From assembly GCA_016783145.1 (NCBI GenBank), contig JADHXD010000028.1, positions 1 to 40,959 of the forward strand: a DNA stretch of 40,959 bases, in the 5' to 3' direction. Below the pieces are notes generated by a model. The model was given only the letters and a program-made list of their open reading frames with translations. It was not told where the DNA came from and did not search any database. Source of the DNA: Anaerolineae bacterium. Its GTDB lineage: Bacteria > Chloroflexota > Anaerolineae > JAFGEY01. Shown here piece by piece: positions 7,998 through 16,314 of this stretch (positions within the stretch are counted from its first letter, which is position 1; every line of letters starts with the position of its first letter). The translations under genes were made by a program, and so were the position numbers.

Positions 7998-10772
7998 CTA
8001 CCTGCCAGCCCGGCCCACGAGGTCACCGGGCCTCACCGGCAGACGGTGGATCCGTATCCCGGTGGCGTCATAGATGGCGTTGCAGATGGCAGGGGCAGTG
8101 GGGATGGCGGGCAGTTCACCGATGCCCTTTGCTCCGTAGGGTCCATCTGCGGTCGGATGCTCGACAATGTGCACGTCCATGGCGGGGGTGTGGCGGATGA
8201 GAGGTACCCCATAGTCAGCCCAGCGGGTCGTTTGTGGGACAGCGTCCGCGAGCCGGTATTCCTCGGTGAGTGCGGTGCCGATGCCCATGAGCAGCCCCCC
8301 CTCGATCTGGCCCAGCAGCGCCTGCGGGTTGATGGCTCTGCCCGCGTCGCAAGCGGCCACGATGCGGAGGACAGTCACTTGACCGGTTCGCTCGTCTACT
8401 GCTACCTGGGCTGCCTGGACGCTGTAGCCGAACGCAAAGTGCATATCCCCGCCCTGCCCAAGCGGCCGGGTCGCAGGGGCGTGGTAGCGAACCGTGAGGC
8501 GTGTCCCACGCCCTTCATCCTGGAGCCACTCGACGGCCTCCCCCAGGAGAGCTACCCGGTCGCCAGATCGCAGACATCCACCCTCAAAGCAGAGGGAATC
8601 GGGGGAGACATCCCACCGTTCGGAGACCACGGCAGCCAGTCGCTTGTGCATGGCCTGGGCAGCCCGTCGAGCAGCATTGCCGGTGACGTAGGTCTGGCGG
8701 CTGGCGGTGGTGGGGCCGCCATCAGGGGTCAAGTCCGTGTCAGACAAGAGGACCTGCACACACCCTATGGGCAGTCCCAGTTCCTCCGCCACGCACTGGG
8801 CCAGCACGGTCATCAGTCCTTGGCCAAGGTCGGCGGAGCTGCTTCGCACCTCGACCGACCCGTCGCGATAGACCTCGATCTCTGCTCCAGCCGTATCATC
8901 TGCCCCGCCGCCGAGGCCGGTGTTCTTGTAGGCAGCGGCTACCCCCCAGGCGACGCGCGCATCCGGGATCTGGGGATCCGCTGTGGCACCCACCTGGGCC
9001 TGAACCCAGTCCAGACAGTCCAGCAGTCCGGCGCTTTCCCGTAGGACTTGCCCGGTGGCGGTGACAGAGCCGACCCGAAGCGCGTTGGCTCGGCGAAGCT
9101 CAAAGGGATCCATTCCCAGCTCGCCAGCCAAGATGTCCATGGTGCATTCCATGGCAAAGGCCGATTGGGTGACGCCGAAACCCCGAAAGGCACCCGACGG
9201 GGGATTGTTCGTGTACATCGCATAGCAGTCCACCTTGACATGAGGCACCTGGTAGGGACCTGACGCGTGCGTCGTGGCGCGGGTGAGCACCTTGGTGGAC
9301 AGGCTGGCGTACGCTCCTGCGTCGCCCATCAGCTCCGCCTGGACGGCAGTGAGCGTCCCGTCTCTCCTGGCCCCGATCTTGATGTGGATGGCGGTGGCGT
9401 GACGCTTGGGATGGGCCAACATGGACTCGGATCGACTGTAGAGGATCTTGACCGGGCGAGCGGTGACGTGAGCCAGCAGGGCAGCGTGGATCTGCCCCAT
9501 GATGTCCTCTTTGCCTCCGAACGCGCCGCCGATCGGGGTGCCGATCACGCGAACTTGCTCCGGAGGCAGCGCCATAGCCGCGGCGATCTGGTCTCGATCG
9601 GCATACGGTATCTGTGAACCTACGTAGACCGTGAGCTTGGGGTGGGCGCGATCGTAGCCGGCGGGCACGCCTATGCTGCACTCTGGCTCCAGGAACATGT
9701 GATCATAGGTGGGAGTGCGGTATTCACGCTCCACCACGACGTCCGCTTCGGTGAAGCCCTGATCCACCTCCCCGCGCCGGACCACAATGTGCTCGAGGAG
9801 GTTGCCCTTCTCCCAGACTTCGTGTACAAGGGGCGCGCCAGCCTGGAGCGCTTGCTCAGGGCTGCTGACGACGGGCAGTGGCTCGTACTCTACCTCGATG
9901 GCCTTGAGCGCCTGAGCCGCGATCTCGGGGGATTCGGCGGCCACGAGGGCGACCGCGTCGCCCATATACCGCACCTTGTCGTCGCAGAGTACCGGCCAAT
10001 CAGGGAAGACGAGTCCATGTCGATTCCGTCCGGGAACGTCACGGTGGGTGAGAACGGCGCGTACTCCTGGTATGGCAGCAGCACCCTCCGTAGAGATCGA
10101 ACGGATCCGGGCGTGGGGATAAGCGGCGCGCAGCGTCGCGCCATAGAGCATGCCGCTGAACGTGAGGTCGTCCGCGTATCTGGTCACCCCGGTGACCTTG
10201 TCCACCGCGTCTGGGCGCGGATGGGAGCGGCCGATGACCTGTAAGGGGGCCGTCGTCTGGATCTCGATTGGGGCAAGCGGCTGTCCCGTGCAGAGTTCGT
10301 GGAACGCTGATCGGAGGGCACGGAGCACGCTGGCGTAGCCCGTGCAGCGGCAAGCGTTCCGCGCGATGGCCTGCACAATCTCTTTTTCGCTGACCGGCGG
10401 AGGTGGAGTGGAAGAGGTCACCTTGTTCCACAGGGCAGCAGCCGACATCAGCAGGCCCGGCGTGCAGAACCCACACTGAACCACCCCGTGCTCGATAAAG
10501 GCCCTCTGCAGGGGATGCAGTTCCTCGGGATCACCCCAACTGGCAGCCAGCCCCTCGACCGTCAGGATGCGCTTCCCGACCGCTCGTCCGACAGGGTAGC
10601 GGCAGGAGCGGACCGGTCTCCCACCGACCAGAACCACGCAGGAGCCGCATTGCCCCTCGCCGCACCCGACCTTGGTGCCGGTCAGTCCCAGGTCCCGGCG
10701 CAGGACATCGGACAGACGAGCGTCCAGGGCGACATCGGCGTCGTACTCGACGCCATTCACGGTTAGCTTCAT
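7998..10772 (-). CDS. xdhD: XdhD-type molybdenum hydroxylase (2Fe-2S + molybdopterin domains fused)
   Basis: A 924-residue fusion. Residues 1-160 are the two-[2Fe-2S] domain: C37, C42, C45, C57 for the plant-type cluster and C100, C103, C141, C143 for the second. After a short linker, residues from about 185 form the molybdopterin-binding xanthine dehydrogenase large domain, with IGGAFGGKED and GAFRGFGVTQS cofactor loops and the active-site Glu886 in GIGELPAIP. The same arrangement is found in E. coli XdhD (about 956 residues), a putative selenium-linked purine hydroxylase. The open frame extends to 10886, but ATG 10772 is chosen because MKLTVNG starts the ferredoxin domain and GGAGG stands 9 bases upstream. 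An FAD subunit would have to come from another gene, possibly the one at 22371-23849. Confidence 0.9.
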   Translation of the reverse strand: MKLTVNGVEYDADVALDARLSDVLRRDLGLTGTKVGCGEGQCGSCVVLVGGRPVRSCRYPVGRAVGKRILTVEGLAASWGDPEELHPLQRAFIEHGVVQCGFCTPGLLMSAAALWNKVTSSTPPPPVSEKEIVQAIARNACRCTGYASVLRALRSAFHELCTGQPLAPIEIQTTAPLQVIGRSHPRPDAVDKVTGVTRYADDLTFSGMLYGATLRAAYPHARIRSISTEGAAAIPGVRAVLTHRDVPGRNRHGLVFPDWPVLCDDKVRYMGDAVALVAAESPEIAAQALKAIEVEYEPLPVVSSPEQALQAGAPLVHEVWEKGNLLEHIVVRRGEVDQGFTEADVVVEREYRTPTYDHMFLEPECSIGVPAGYDRAHPKLTVYVGSQIPYADRDQIAAAMALPPEQVRVIGTPIGGAFGGKEDIMGQIHAALLAHVTARPVKILYSRSESMLAHPKRHATAIHIKIGARRDGTLTAVQAELMGDAGAYASLSTKVLTRATTHASGPYQVPHVKVDCYAMYTNNPPSGAFRGFGVTQSAFAMECTMDILAGELGMDPFELRRANALRVGSVTATGQVLRESAGLLDCLDWVQAQVGATADPQIPDARVAWGVAAAYKNTGLGGGADDTAGAEIEVYRDGSVEVRSSSADLGQGLMTVLAQCVAEELGLPIGCVQVLLSDTDLTPDGGPTTASRQTYVTGNAARRAAQAMHKRLAAVVSERWDVSPDSLCFEGGCLRSGDRVALLGEAVEWLQDEGRGTRLTVRYHAPATRPLGQGGDMHFAFGYSVQAAQVAVDERTGQVTVLRIVAACDAGRAINPQALLGQIEGGLLMGIGTALTEEYRLADAVPQTTRWADYGVPLIRHTPAMDVHIVEHPTADGPYGAKGIGELPAIPTAPAICNAIYDATGIRIHRLPVRPGDLVGRAGR

Positions 10773-10882
10773 CGTGCTTGTCCTCCGGGACTCGGCACAG
10801 GGTATGGCTCCCTCCCCACAAGAGAGCGAGCCGCGAGTGACTCTCACCCAGTCCTCAGCGGTTCGCCCAGAACCACGAAAGC

Positions 10883-13800
10883 TCACGCGATGCGGTGGGC
10901 CGGCGGAGGACGCTTTGCCACGGGCGGCGGGTTCTCCTCCAGCTCCTGCAATACGATCTCGACTGCCTTTTCGAGTTGGGGATCACGTCCCGCAATCACT
11001 AGCTTGGGGGTCATTTCCACTTCTACGTCGGGCGAGACGCCCTCGTTCTCCACCTCCCACTCGCCATCCGGGCTAAAGATGGCCAGGCGTGGCGCGGTGA
11101 TGGAACCACCGTCCATCAAATCCGGATAGTCATAGATGCCAATGAGCCCGCCCCAGGTACGCTTGCCTACCAGCTTGCCCAGGCCGCGCCGCCGGAAAAA
11201 GAGGGGCATGGCATCGCCGCCGGATCCGGCATACTCGTTGACGATCATGACCTTGGGACCGAAGATGGAGGCATTGGGCGAGGAAAAGACTTTGCCCTCG
11301 CGGGTGGCCCAGTAGCTGAGCAGTGGCCGGCTGAGCATGTCGATGACATAGTCGGCCGCAGAACCACCCCCGTTGAAACGCTCGTCGAGGACCACGGCCT
11401 GCCTGTCGAGCTGCGAAAAGTAGTAGCGATTGAACGCGCTGTAGCCATCGATGGAGGTATTTGACATGTACACGTAGGCCACGCGCCCGTTCGACAGCTC
11501 GTCCACTTTTCTGCGGTTGTCCTCCACCCAAGACCAGTGGCGTAGGGCCGTCTCGCTCTCAATGGGCTTTACCGTGACTCTGCGCCCGTCGCCCTCCGCG
11601 GTGGTGGGACTGACAAGCAGCTCCACCAACCGGTCGGCGTTTTTCTCAAAGAGGCTGTAGATGTTGACCTCTGCACGCAGAGGTCGTCCGTTCACCGCCA
11701 AGATGTACTCGCCCACCGATACGTTGACGCCGGGTTCCGTGAGTGGCGCCCGCAATTCGGGATGCCAGTTCAGGCCGGAGTAGATGTGCCGGATGCGATA
11801 ACAGCCGTCCACGACCTCATAGTCCGCGCCGAGCAGGCCGCAGGGCACTTGTTCGGGTACCGGGATGTCGCCGCCGCCCACATACGCGTGACCCACGACG
11901 AGTTCGCCGACCATCTCGGCGAACACCTCGTTCAGATCGCTGCGATGCCCAATGTGCTTCAGGAAAGGGCGGTACTTGACACACACCGCATCCCAGTCCG
12001 CTCCGTGCATCTGTTCGTCGTAAAAGTAGTCACGCTGGATGCGGCGGGCCTCGTTGAACATCTGCTCCCACTCTGCCCTGGGGTCAACCAGGGCCTCCAT
12101 CGCCTCCAGGTTCAGCTTGCTGGCATTGCCCCCTGGCTTCTTGTCCGCTTCGACGATGGCATAGTCGCCGTTCTTTTCGCCCTGATAGAGCAGCTTCTTG
12201 CCATCGGCGCTCAACCAGAACGCGCGTACCTTGTCGAGGAAGACCTCACCCTTGCGCTCTTTGATATCATAGGTGTGCAAGGTGTAGAGGCGCGGCGTGG
12301 GGCTTCCGAACTGGTGAGGAATGGCTTCCAGATAGAACAGCTTGCCCTGGCCTGCTCGCAGAGAGCAGTAGTCGCGCGCGGGCACGGGCAGGGCCAGGAT
12401 GCGCTGGTCCAACCCCCCCAGGTCGACCTGAACCTGCACGGGTTCTTTGCTCTCGTCCGCGTCCTTTTTGTCCTCCGTCCCTCCCTCCTGTGCTGGCTCC
12501 TCGTCGCTCTCGGGGGCCAGCGGCGAGGGATCGGTCTTGCTGAGGACGGCCACATACAGGCTGCTGGTCACCGGTCGCTCATAGGAGGACATGTCCAGCC
12601 AACCCGTGTTGAGCCCAAAGTTGGAGCTGGCAGCGAAGAACAGGTACTTGCCGTCGGGGCTGAAGCAGGGGAAAGTGGCGTCGCTCAAGCCATCGGTGAC
12701 CTGGTGGCCCTTCCCAGTGGCCAGCTCGAACAGGTAGACGGCGCGGACGTGGGTGTCAAGCCGCTTGGTGTAGGCGAGCCACTTGCTGTCGGGCGACCAG
12801 ACGGGGTTGAGGCTGCGCTCAGGATGGTCGTAGGTGTCGGTATCGACGAGGACCGGCGTCCGTTGGTCCAGGTCAATGTAGTAGAGATGGAGGGCCTTGT
12901 CGGTGTAGGCGATCTTTGTGCTGTCAGGCGACCAGAGGGGAGAGTAGAAAAAGGTCGCATCCCCCAAGGCGATGGTGGTCTTTTCTTTGAGGCCTGTCTG
13001 GTCGCAGATGACCAGTTCGTACTCTCCGCTGGCGTCAGACAGGTAGGCGATGCGCTGTCCATCAGGTGACCAGGCAGGATAGCGCTCGTGCACACCGGGA
13101 GTGCGGGTCAGGTTGCGGACGTCGCCCTTTTTGGCCGGCACGGCAAAGATCTCACCACGCGCACCGAAGACCGCTCGCGCGCCTGTTGGCGACAGGCCTG
13201 CGCTCCTGATGAACGGAGCGGCCTTCTGGTAGTGCGGCCGCGCGTGAGGCAGATCAGCCGCCACGTGGATGGTCAGCGGTTCGCTTTGTCGAGTGCTGGG
13301 GTCGTAGAGGTGTACACGCCCGCCCTGTTCGTAGGCCAGGAGCCCATCGCCAGCCGTGAGGGAGCGGATGTCATAGTCCGAGTGGTCGGTCAGCTGCTCG
13401 AGCGATCCAGACCCGAGATCGTAGCCAAACAGGTGCATGGTGTGATTGCGATCGGATAGAAAGTAGATGGTACCGCCGGCCCAACAAGGGAAGGCATCGC
13501 TGGCGTTCACGTGGGGAATCTCGAGATATTCGTATGTCGCCAGATCCAGTATCCAGATGGGGACCGTCTGTCCTCCACGGTACCGCTTCCAGGACCAGAA
13601 CGGTTCCGGAATGCGCGTGTAGGCGAAGTGAGCTCCATCGGGCGAGTAGGCACCACGCTCCGCCATAGGCATCGGCAGTGGCTCTGGCAGCCCTCCTTGC
13701 AGACCCACCGTGTAAAGCCGCTTGTAGCGCACGGTGGGCACGTCCCGCGAGGAAGCAAAGAGCACGCGCTGACCATCGGGCGTCCAGCCTCGCACCCAGT

Positions 13801-14080
13801 CCTCACCGGGGTGGGCCGTCAGCCGCATCGGTGAGCCCCCCTGTGCAGAGATCACATAGACACAGGTATTGCCGTCGTAGCTGCCAGAGAAGGCGATCCT
13901 CTGTCCATCTGGGGAGAACATCGGCGTCGATTTCGGTCCCCTGTGCACGGTCAGTCGACGAGGGTTCCTCCCATCTCGATCGGCGATCCAGATATCGCTG
14001 GCGTACAGGAAGGCGATGTGCTCCGCACTGACGGTGGGCTGCTTTAGGAGAAGGGTTCCAGGCTCCTTGGCTGTGTGCAT
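10883..14080 (-). CDS. Tricorn-like protease (peptidase S41 family)
   Basis: A 1065-residue cytoplasmic protein without signal peptide, the length of archaeal/actinobacterial tricorn protease. The first two thirds are beta-propeller repeats of TolB/WD type: SPDGQRIAF, SPDGAHFAYT, SPDGQRIAYLSD, SPDSTKIAYTD and similar. An acidic low-complexity linker (EEPAQEGGTEDKKDADE) lies near residue 530. Then come a PDZ-like part and the S41 catalytic core. His731 (VVGHAYVGG) and Ser953 (AGSGGDAMP) align with the tricorn active-site His and Ser; Glu1011/Glu1013 in VENEGVSPD are the likely acidic partner. Tricorn trims peptides made by the proteasome or other proteases. It has no obvious link to purines. 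The ATG has GAGGT 9 bases upstream. Confidence 0.9.
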   Translation of the reverse strand: MHTAKEPGTLLLKQPTVSAEHIAFLYASDIWIADRDGRNPRRLTVHRGPKSTPMFSPDGQRIAFSGSYDGNTCVYVISAQGGSPMRLTAHPGEDWVRGWTPDGQRVLFASSRDVPTVRYKRLYTVGLQGGLPEPLPMPMAERGAYSPDGAHFAYTRIPEPFWSWKRYRGGQTVPIWILDLATYEYLEIPHVNASDAFPCWAGGTIYFLSDRNHTMHLFGYDLGSGSLEQLTDHSDYDIRSLTAGDGLLAYEQGGRVHLYDPSTRQSEPLTIHVAADLPHARPHYQKAAPFIRSAGLSPTGARAVFGARGEIFAVPAKKGDVRNLTRTPGVHERYPAWSPDGQRIAYLSDASGEYELVICDQTGLKEKTTIALGDATFFYSPLWSPDSTKIAYTDKALHLYYIDLDQRTPVLVDTDTYDHPERSLNPVWSPDSKWLAYTKRLDTHVRAVYLFELATGKGHQVTDGLSDATFPCFSPDGKYLFFAASSNFGLNTGWLDMSSYERPVTSSLYVAVLSKTDPSPLAPESDEEPAQEGGTEDKKDADESKEPVQVQVDLGGLDQRILALPVPARDYCSLRAGQGKLFYLEAIPHQFGSPTPRLYTLHTYDIKERKGEVFLDKVRAFWLSADGKKLLYQGEKNGDYAIVEADKKPGGNASKLNLEAMEALVDPRAEWEQMFNEARRIQRDYFYDEQMHGADWDAVCVKYRPFLKHIGHRSDLNEVFAEMVGELVVGHAYVGGGDIPVPEQVPCGLLGADYEVVDGCYRIRHIYSGLNWHPELRAPLTEPGVNVSVGEYILAVNGRPLRAEVNIYSLFEKNADRLVELLVSPTTAEGDGRRVTVKPIESETALRHWSWVEDNRRKVDELSNGRVAYVYMSNTSIDGYSAFNRYYFSQLDRQAVVLDERFNGGGSAADYVIDMLSRPLLSYWATREGKVFSSPNASIFGPKVMIVNEYAGSGGDAMPLFFRRRGLGKLVGKRTWGGLIGIYDYPDLMDGGSITAPRLAIFSPDGEWEVENEGVSPDVEVEMTPKLVIAGRDPQLEKAVEIVLQELEENPPPVAKRPPPAHRIA

Positions 14081-14125
14081 TGTGCGCCTACCTCACTGTG
14101 GATGCAGCAGATCCTGCCGAGAGAG

Positions 14126-14156
14126 AGCAGGCACGGCGTCGATCGCCGTGCCTGCT
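14126..14156 (-). terminator. Strong hairpin terminator between the MFS gene and the tricorn-like gene
   Basis: AGCAGGCACGGCG, a 5-base loop, then CGCCGTGCCTGCT: 13 uninterrupted base pairs. It begins 6 bases past the stop of the MFS gene. In the minus direction it is followed by a pyrimidine tract (CTCTCTCTC), not a clean U-run, so efficiency may be partial. In the plus direction the T-rich TGTATCTTATTCT follows. It probably separates the upstream purine genes from the tricorn-xdhD-ssnA segment, or attenuates between them. Confidence 0.75.
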
Positions 14157-14161
14157 GTATC

Positions 14162-15364
14162 TTATTCTGCGGTGCTTGGCTCAGACCTGAGCGCGGGGGG
14201 CACACTGATCTTGATGGCCAACGCAAAGGGAACAGAGAGCATGATGATCGCCGCCGCACCCCAGCACAGCCACTCGTAGCCAACAATGCTCAACAGCGTA
14301 CCTGCCACGAGCGACATCGACACAGAGGTGATGTGATTGATACTGACCCCGGCGGAGAGCGTCGGAGCCAGCTCTCCGGGTGGTGCGATGCGATTGACAT
14401 AGGTAGAGAGTCCGATCCGCAGGGTGACCAGGAGGTTGATCCCGATCAGCATAGAGCACAGGAACCAGACGTTGTGAACTGTGGCATAGCCAACAAAGCA
14501 GAGGGCGAGGAGGACATAGCTGACCGACAGCATGATGCGCTCACCGACAACGTCCAGCAAGCGGCCCATGCGCGGGGCGAGCACAAAGTTGACGATCCCG
14601 CTTGCTGCCAGCAGGAGGCTGATCTGTCGCGCGTCGAGGCCATAGTTCTGCACCAGGATCAGCGTGCCGAAGGTGCCGAACACCTGCATGCGCGATCCTT
14701 CGAAAAAGATCAACACGTAGTAGATCCAGTAACGCCACTTGAGGATCATTCGAGGCTGGGCCCGAGACTGCTCCCCGACCTCCCGGGGAATCCGGGAGAC
14801 GAGGATCCCGCCGATGGCGATGGTAATGCCACCGATGACGTAGAAGGCGCGCAGAGGGAGGGTCGTCGCCAGCGCTGCCGTTACACCCATTCCGACGATC
14901 GAGGCCAGCGACCCCATAGAGGCGAGAGTACCCAGGGTCCGTCCCGAGTGCTCCTTCTTGGTCAGCGCCAGGCCTAGAGTGCTTTGCAGAGGCATCCAGT
15001 TGTGGAAGCCGAGGCTGGCGAGGAGCGCTACAGCGATCAGGGCCGTGTACGAGTGTACCGTGGCATAGAGACCGTACCCCAGGCCCATCAGCAGCAGCGA
15101 GATGGCAGCCCGGCGTGAGAGAGGGAGATGCATGATCAGCGCGGCAATGAACATCAGGCTCAAGCCGGGGATCTCCCGGATGCCAGCCAACCACAGTACG
15201 TCTTTGCCACCGAGGCCGAGGATGTCTATGTAGAAATTGGTGCTTGCGCCGGTGAGCAGCCCCTCCCCTAAACGCGACAGGAACACCGTGGCGGCCAGTG
15301 TGAGCAGGCTGAGGCTCCACGCGGAAGTGGCGGTCTTGAGTCTTTGGCGGACCGAGATGTGCAT
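14162..15364 (-). CDS. Major facilitator superfamily transporter
   Basis: A 400-residue, very hydrophobic protein with about 12 predicted membrane helices in two halves, for example LMFIAALIMHL, ISLLLMGLGYGLYA, AFYVIGGITIAIGGILV, ISLLLAASGIVNFVL and AAAIIMLSVPFALAI. The central basic loop lies near residue 205 (VGEQSRAQPRMILKWRY). MFS-like loop signatures are present between helices, such as APRMGRLLDVVGERI. No substrate signature is visible. It sits 17 bases after the HpcH/HpaI aldolase, so both are likely one unit and it may carry the aldolase substrate or a purine metabolite. It could equally be an exporter. A hairpin terminator follows the stop. Confidence 0.88.
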   Translation of the reverse strand: MHISVRQRLKTATSAWSLSLLTLAATVFLSRLGEGLLTGASTNFYIDILGLGGKDVLWLAGIREIPGLSLMFIAALIMHLPLSRRAAISLLLMGLGYGLYATVHSYTALIAVALLASLGFHNWMPLQSTLGLALTKKEHSGRTLGTLASMGSLASIVGMGVTAALATTLPLRAFYVIGGITIAIGGILVSRIPREVGEQSRAQPRMILKWRYWIYYVLIFFEGSRMQVFGTFGTLILVQNYGLDARQISLLLAASGIVNFVLAPRMGRLLDVVGERIMLSVSYVLLALCFVGYATVHNVWFLCSMLIGINLLVTLRIGLSTYVNRIAPPGELAPTLSAGVSINHITSVSMSLVAGTLLSIVGYEWLCWGAAAIIMLSVPFALAIKISVPPALRSEPSTAE

Positions 15365-15381
15365 GCCTAGTGCTCCATGGC

Positions 15382-16212
15382 CTAGTAGAGCTTCCCCTGG
15401 GCATCCTGGGCGCTGCCCCCAGAGCCGCCGGTAAAGTCGATGGCAGTGAACGCCTGCCTGGCAGCCATAGCCATCAGGCCGGCGTCGCTGGAGAGGGCTA
15501 AGAATTGAAAGCCCTGTCCGATGCGCAGAGTGACCTCTGCACCACTGAAGCAGTGCTTGCCCGCCGCCTTGCCCGTCTTTTTCGCTGCTGCAAGCACTTC
15601 CATCATGGCCGCTTCGTGTGCGGTGCCCGGTCCCGTGTCCCTTGGGCTGAGTCCCATGGAGAGTGCCAGGTCATTGGGGCCAATGAAGCAGCCCACGACC
15701 CCCTCAACGGCGAGGATGGCCTCCGCGTTCTCTACCGCTTGTGCCGTCTCAATCATGACAATGATCGCCAGGTTCTCGTCCGTCCAGGTGCGATAGTCGC
15801 CGTCGATGTACGCGGCCACGCGGCTTCCGCCAAAGCTGCGCTGTCCCTTGGTCGCATACTTCATGTTGCTGACCACACCCTTGGCATCCTCTGCCGTGTT
15901 GACCATCGGCACGACCAAGCCCAGCGCGCCCGCGTCCAGCGTGCGCTGGATCCAGACCGTGTCGTTCCAGGGCACCCGGGCCATAGGAACGGCTCCACCG
16001 AGCTGTGCTGCGCGGAAACAGTTCACCATGGTCTCAAAGCCTACAGGGCTGTGCTCTGCATCGACGACCAGCCAGTCCCAGCCGATGCCAGCCATGATCT
16101 CTGCCGCGACCGGCGAGCAGAGCGACAGCCATGTCCCTACTGCGGGCTGCCCACTGCGCAGTTTGTCGGTTACCGGATTGGACGCGATCTTGTTGCTGCC
16201 GAACCCACCCAT
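15382..16212 (-). CDS. HpcH/HpaI-family class II aldolase
   Basis: A 276-residue metal-dependent aldolase. The catalytic His54 lies in VVDAEHSP. QRTLDAGALGLVVPMV (89-104) holds the conserved barrel strand, Glu155 in IETAQAVEN and Asp181 in GPNDLALSMG are the divalent-metal ligands. The family splits 2-keto-4-hydroxy acids into pyruvate and an aldehyde (HpaI, RhmA, GarL, citrate-lyase beta-like). The exact substrate is not readable from sequence. ATG has a perfect AGGAGG 7 bases upstream. It lies 102 bases after ygfK and 17 bases before the MFS transporter. Whether it serves the purine pathway (for example by handling a glyoxylate- or pyruvate-derived product) is inference. Confidence 0.9.
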   Translation of the reverse strand: MGGFGSNKIASNPVTDKLRSGQPAVGTWLSLCSPVAAEIMAGIGWDWLVVDAEHSPVGFETMVNCFRAAQLGGAVPMARVPWNDTVWIQRTLDAGALGLVVPMVNTAEDAKGVVSNMKYATKGQRSFGGSRVAAYIDGDYRTWTDENLAIIVMIETAQAVENAEAILAVEGVVGCFIGPNDLALSMGLSPRDTGPGTAHEAAMMEVLAAAKKTGKAAGKHCFSGAEVTLRIGQGFQFLALSSDAGLMAMAARQAFTAIDFTGGSGGSAQDAQGKLY

Positions 16213-16314
16213 TTCGTTCCTCCTGTCCTGTGAATGTGTTGAGTCTGGGATCCGAATATCGCTGCCAGGCGTTTGCCCTTTGGCTCGAACCTGCCAAGAG
16301 CAACGCCTTGGTGC

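Noticed and set aside
11762..13069. 435-codon plus-strand open frame opposite the tricorn-like gene
   Set aside because: Valine/glycine/leucine-rich antisense translation; the minus strand has propeller and protease motifs.
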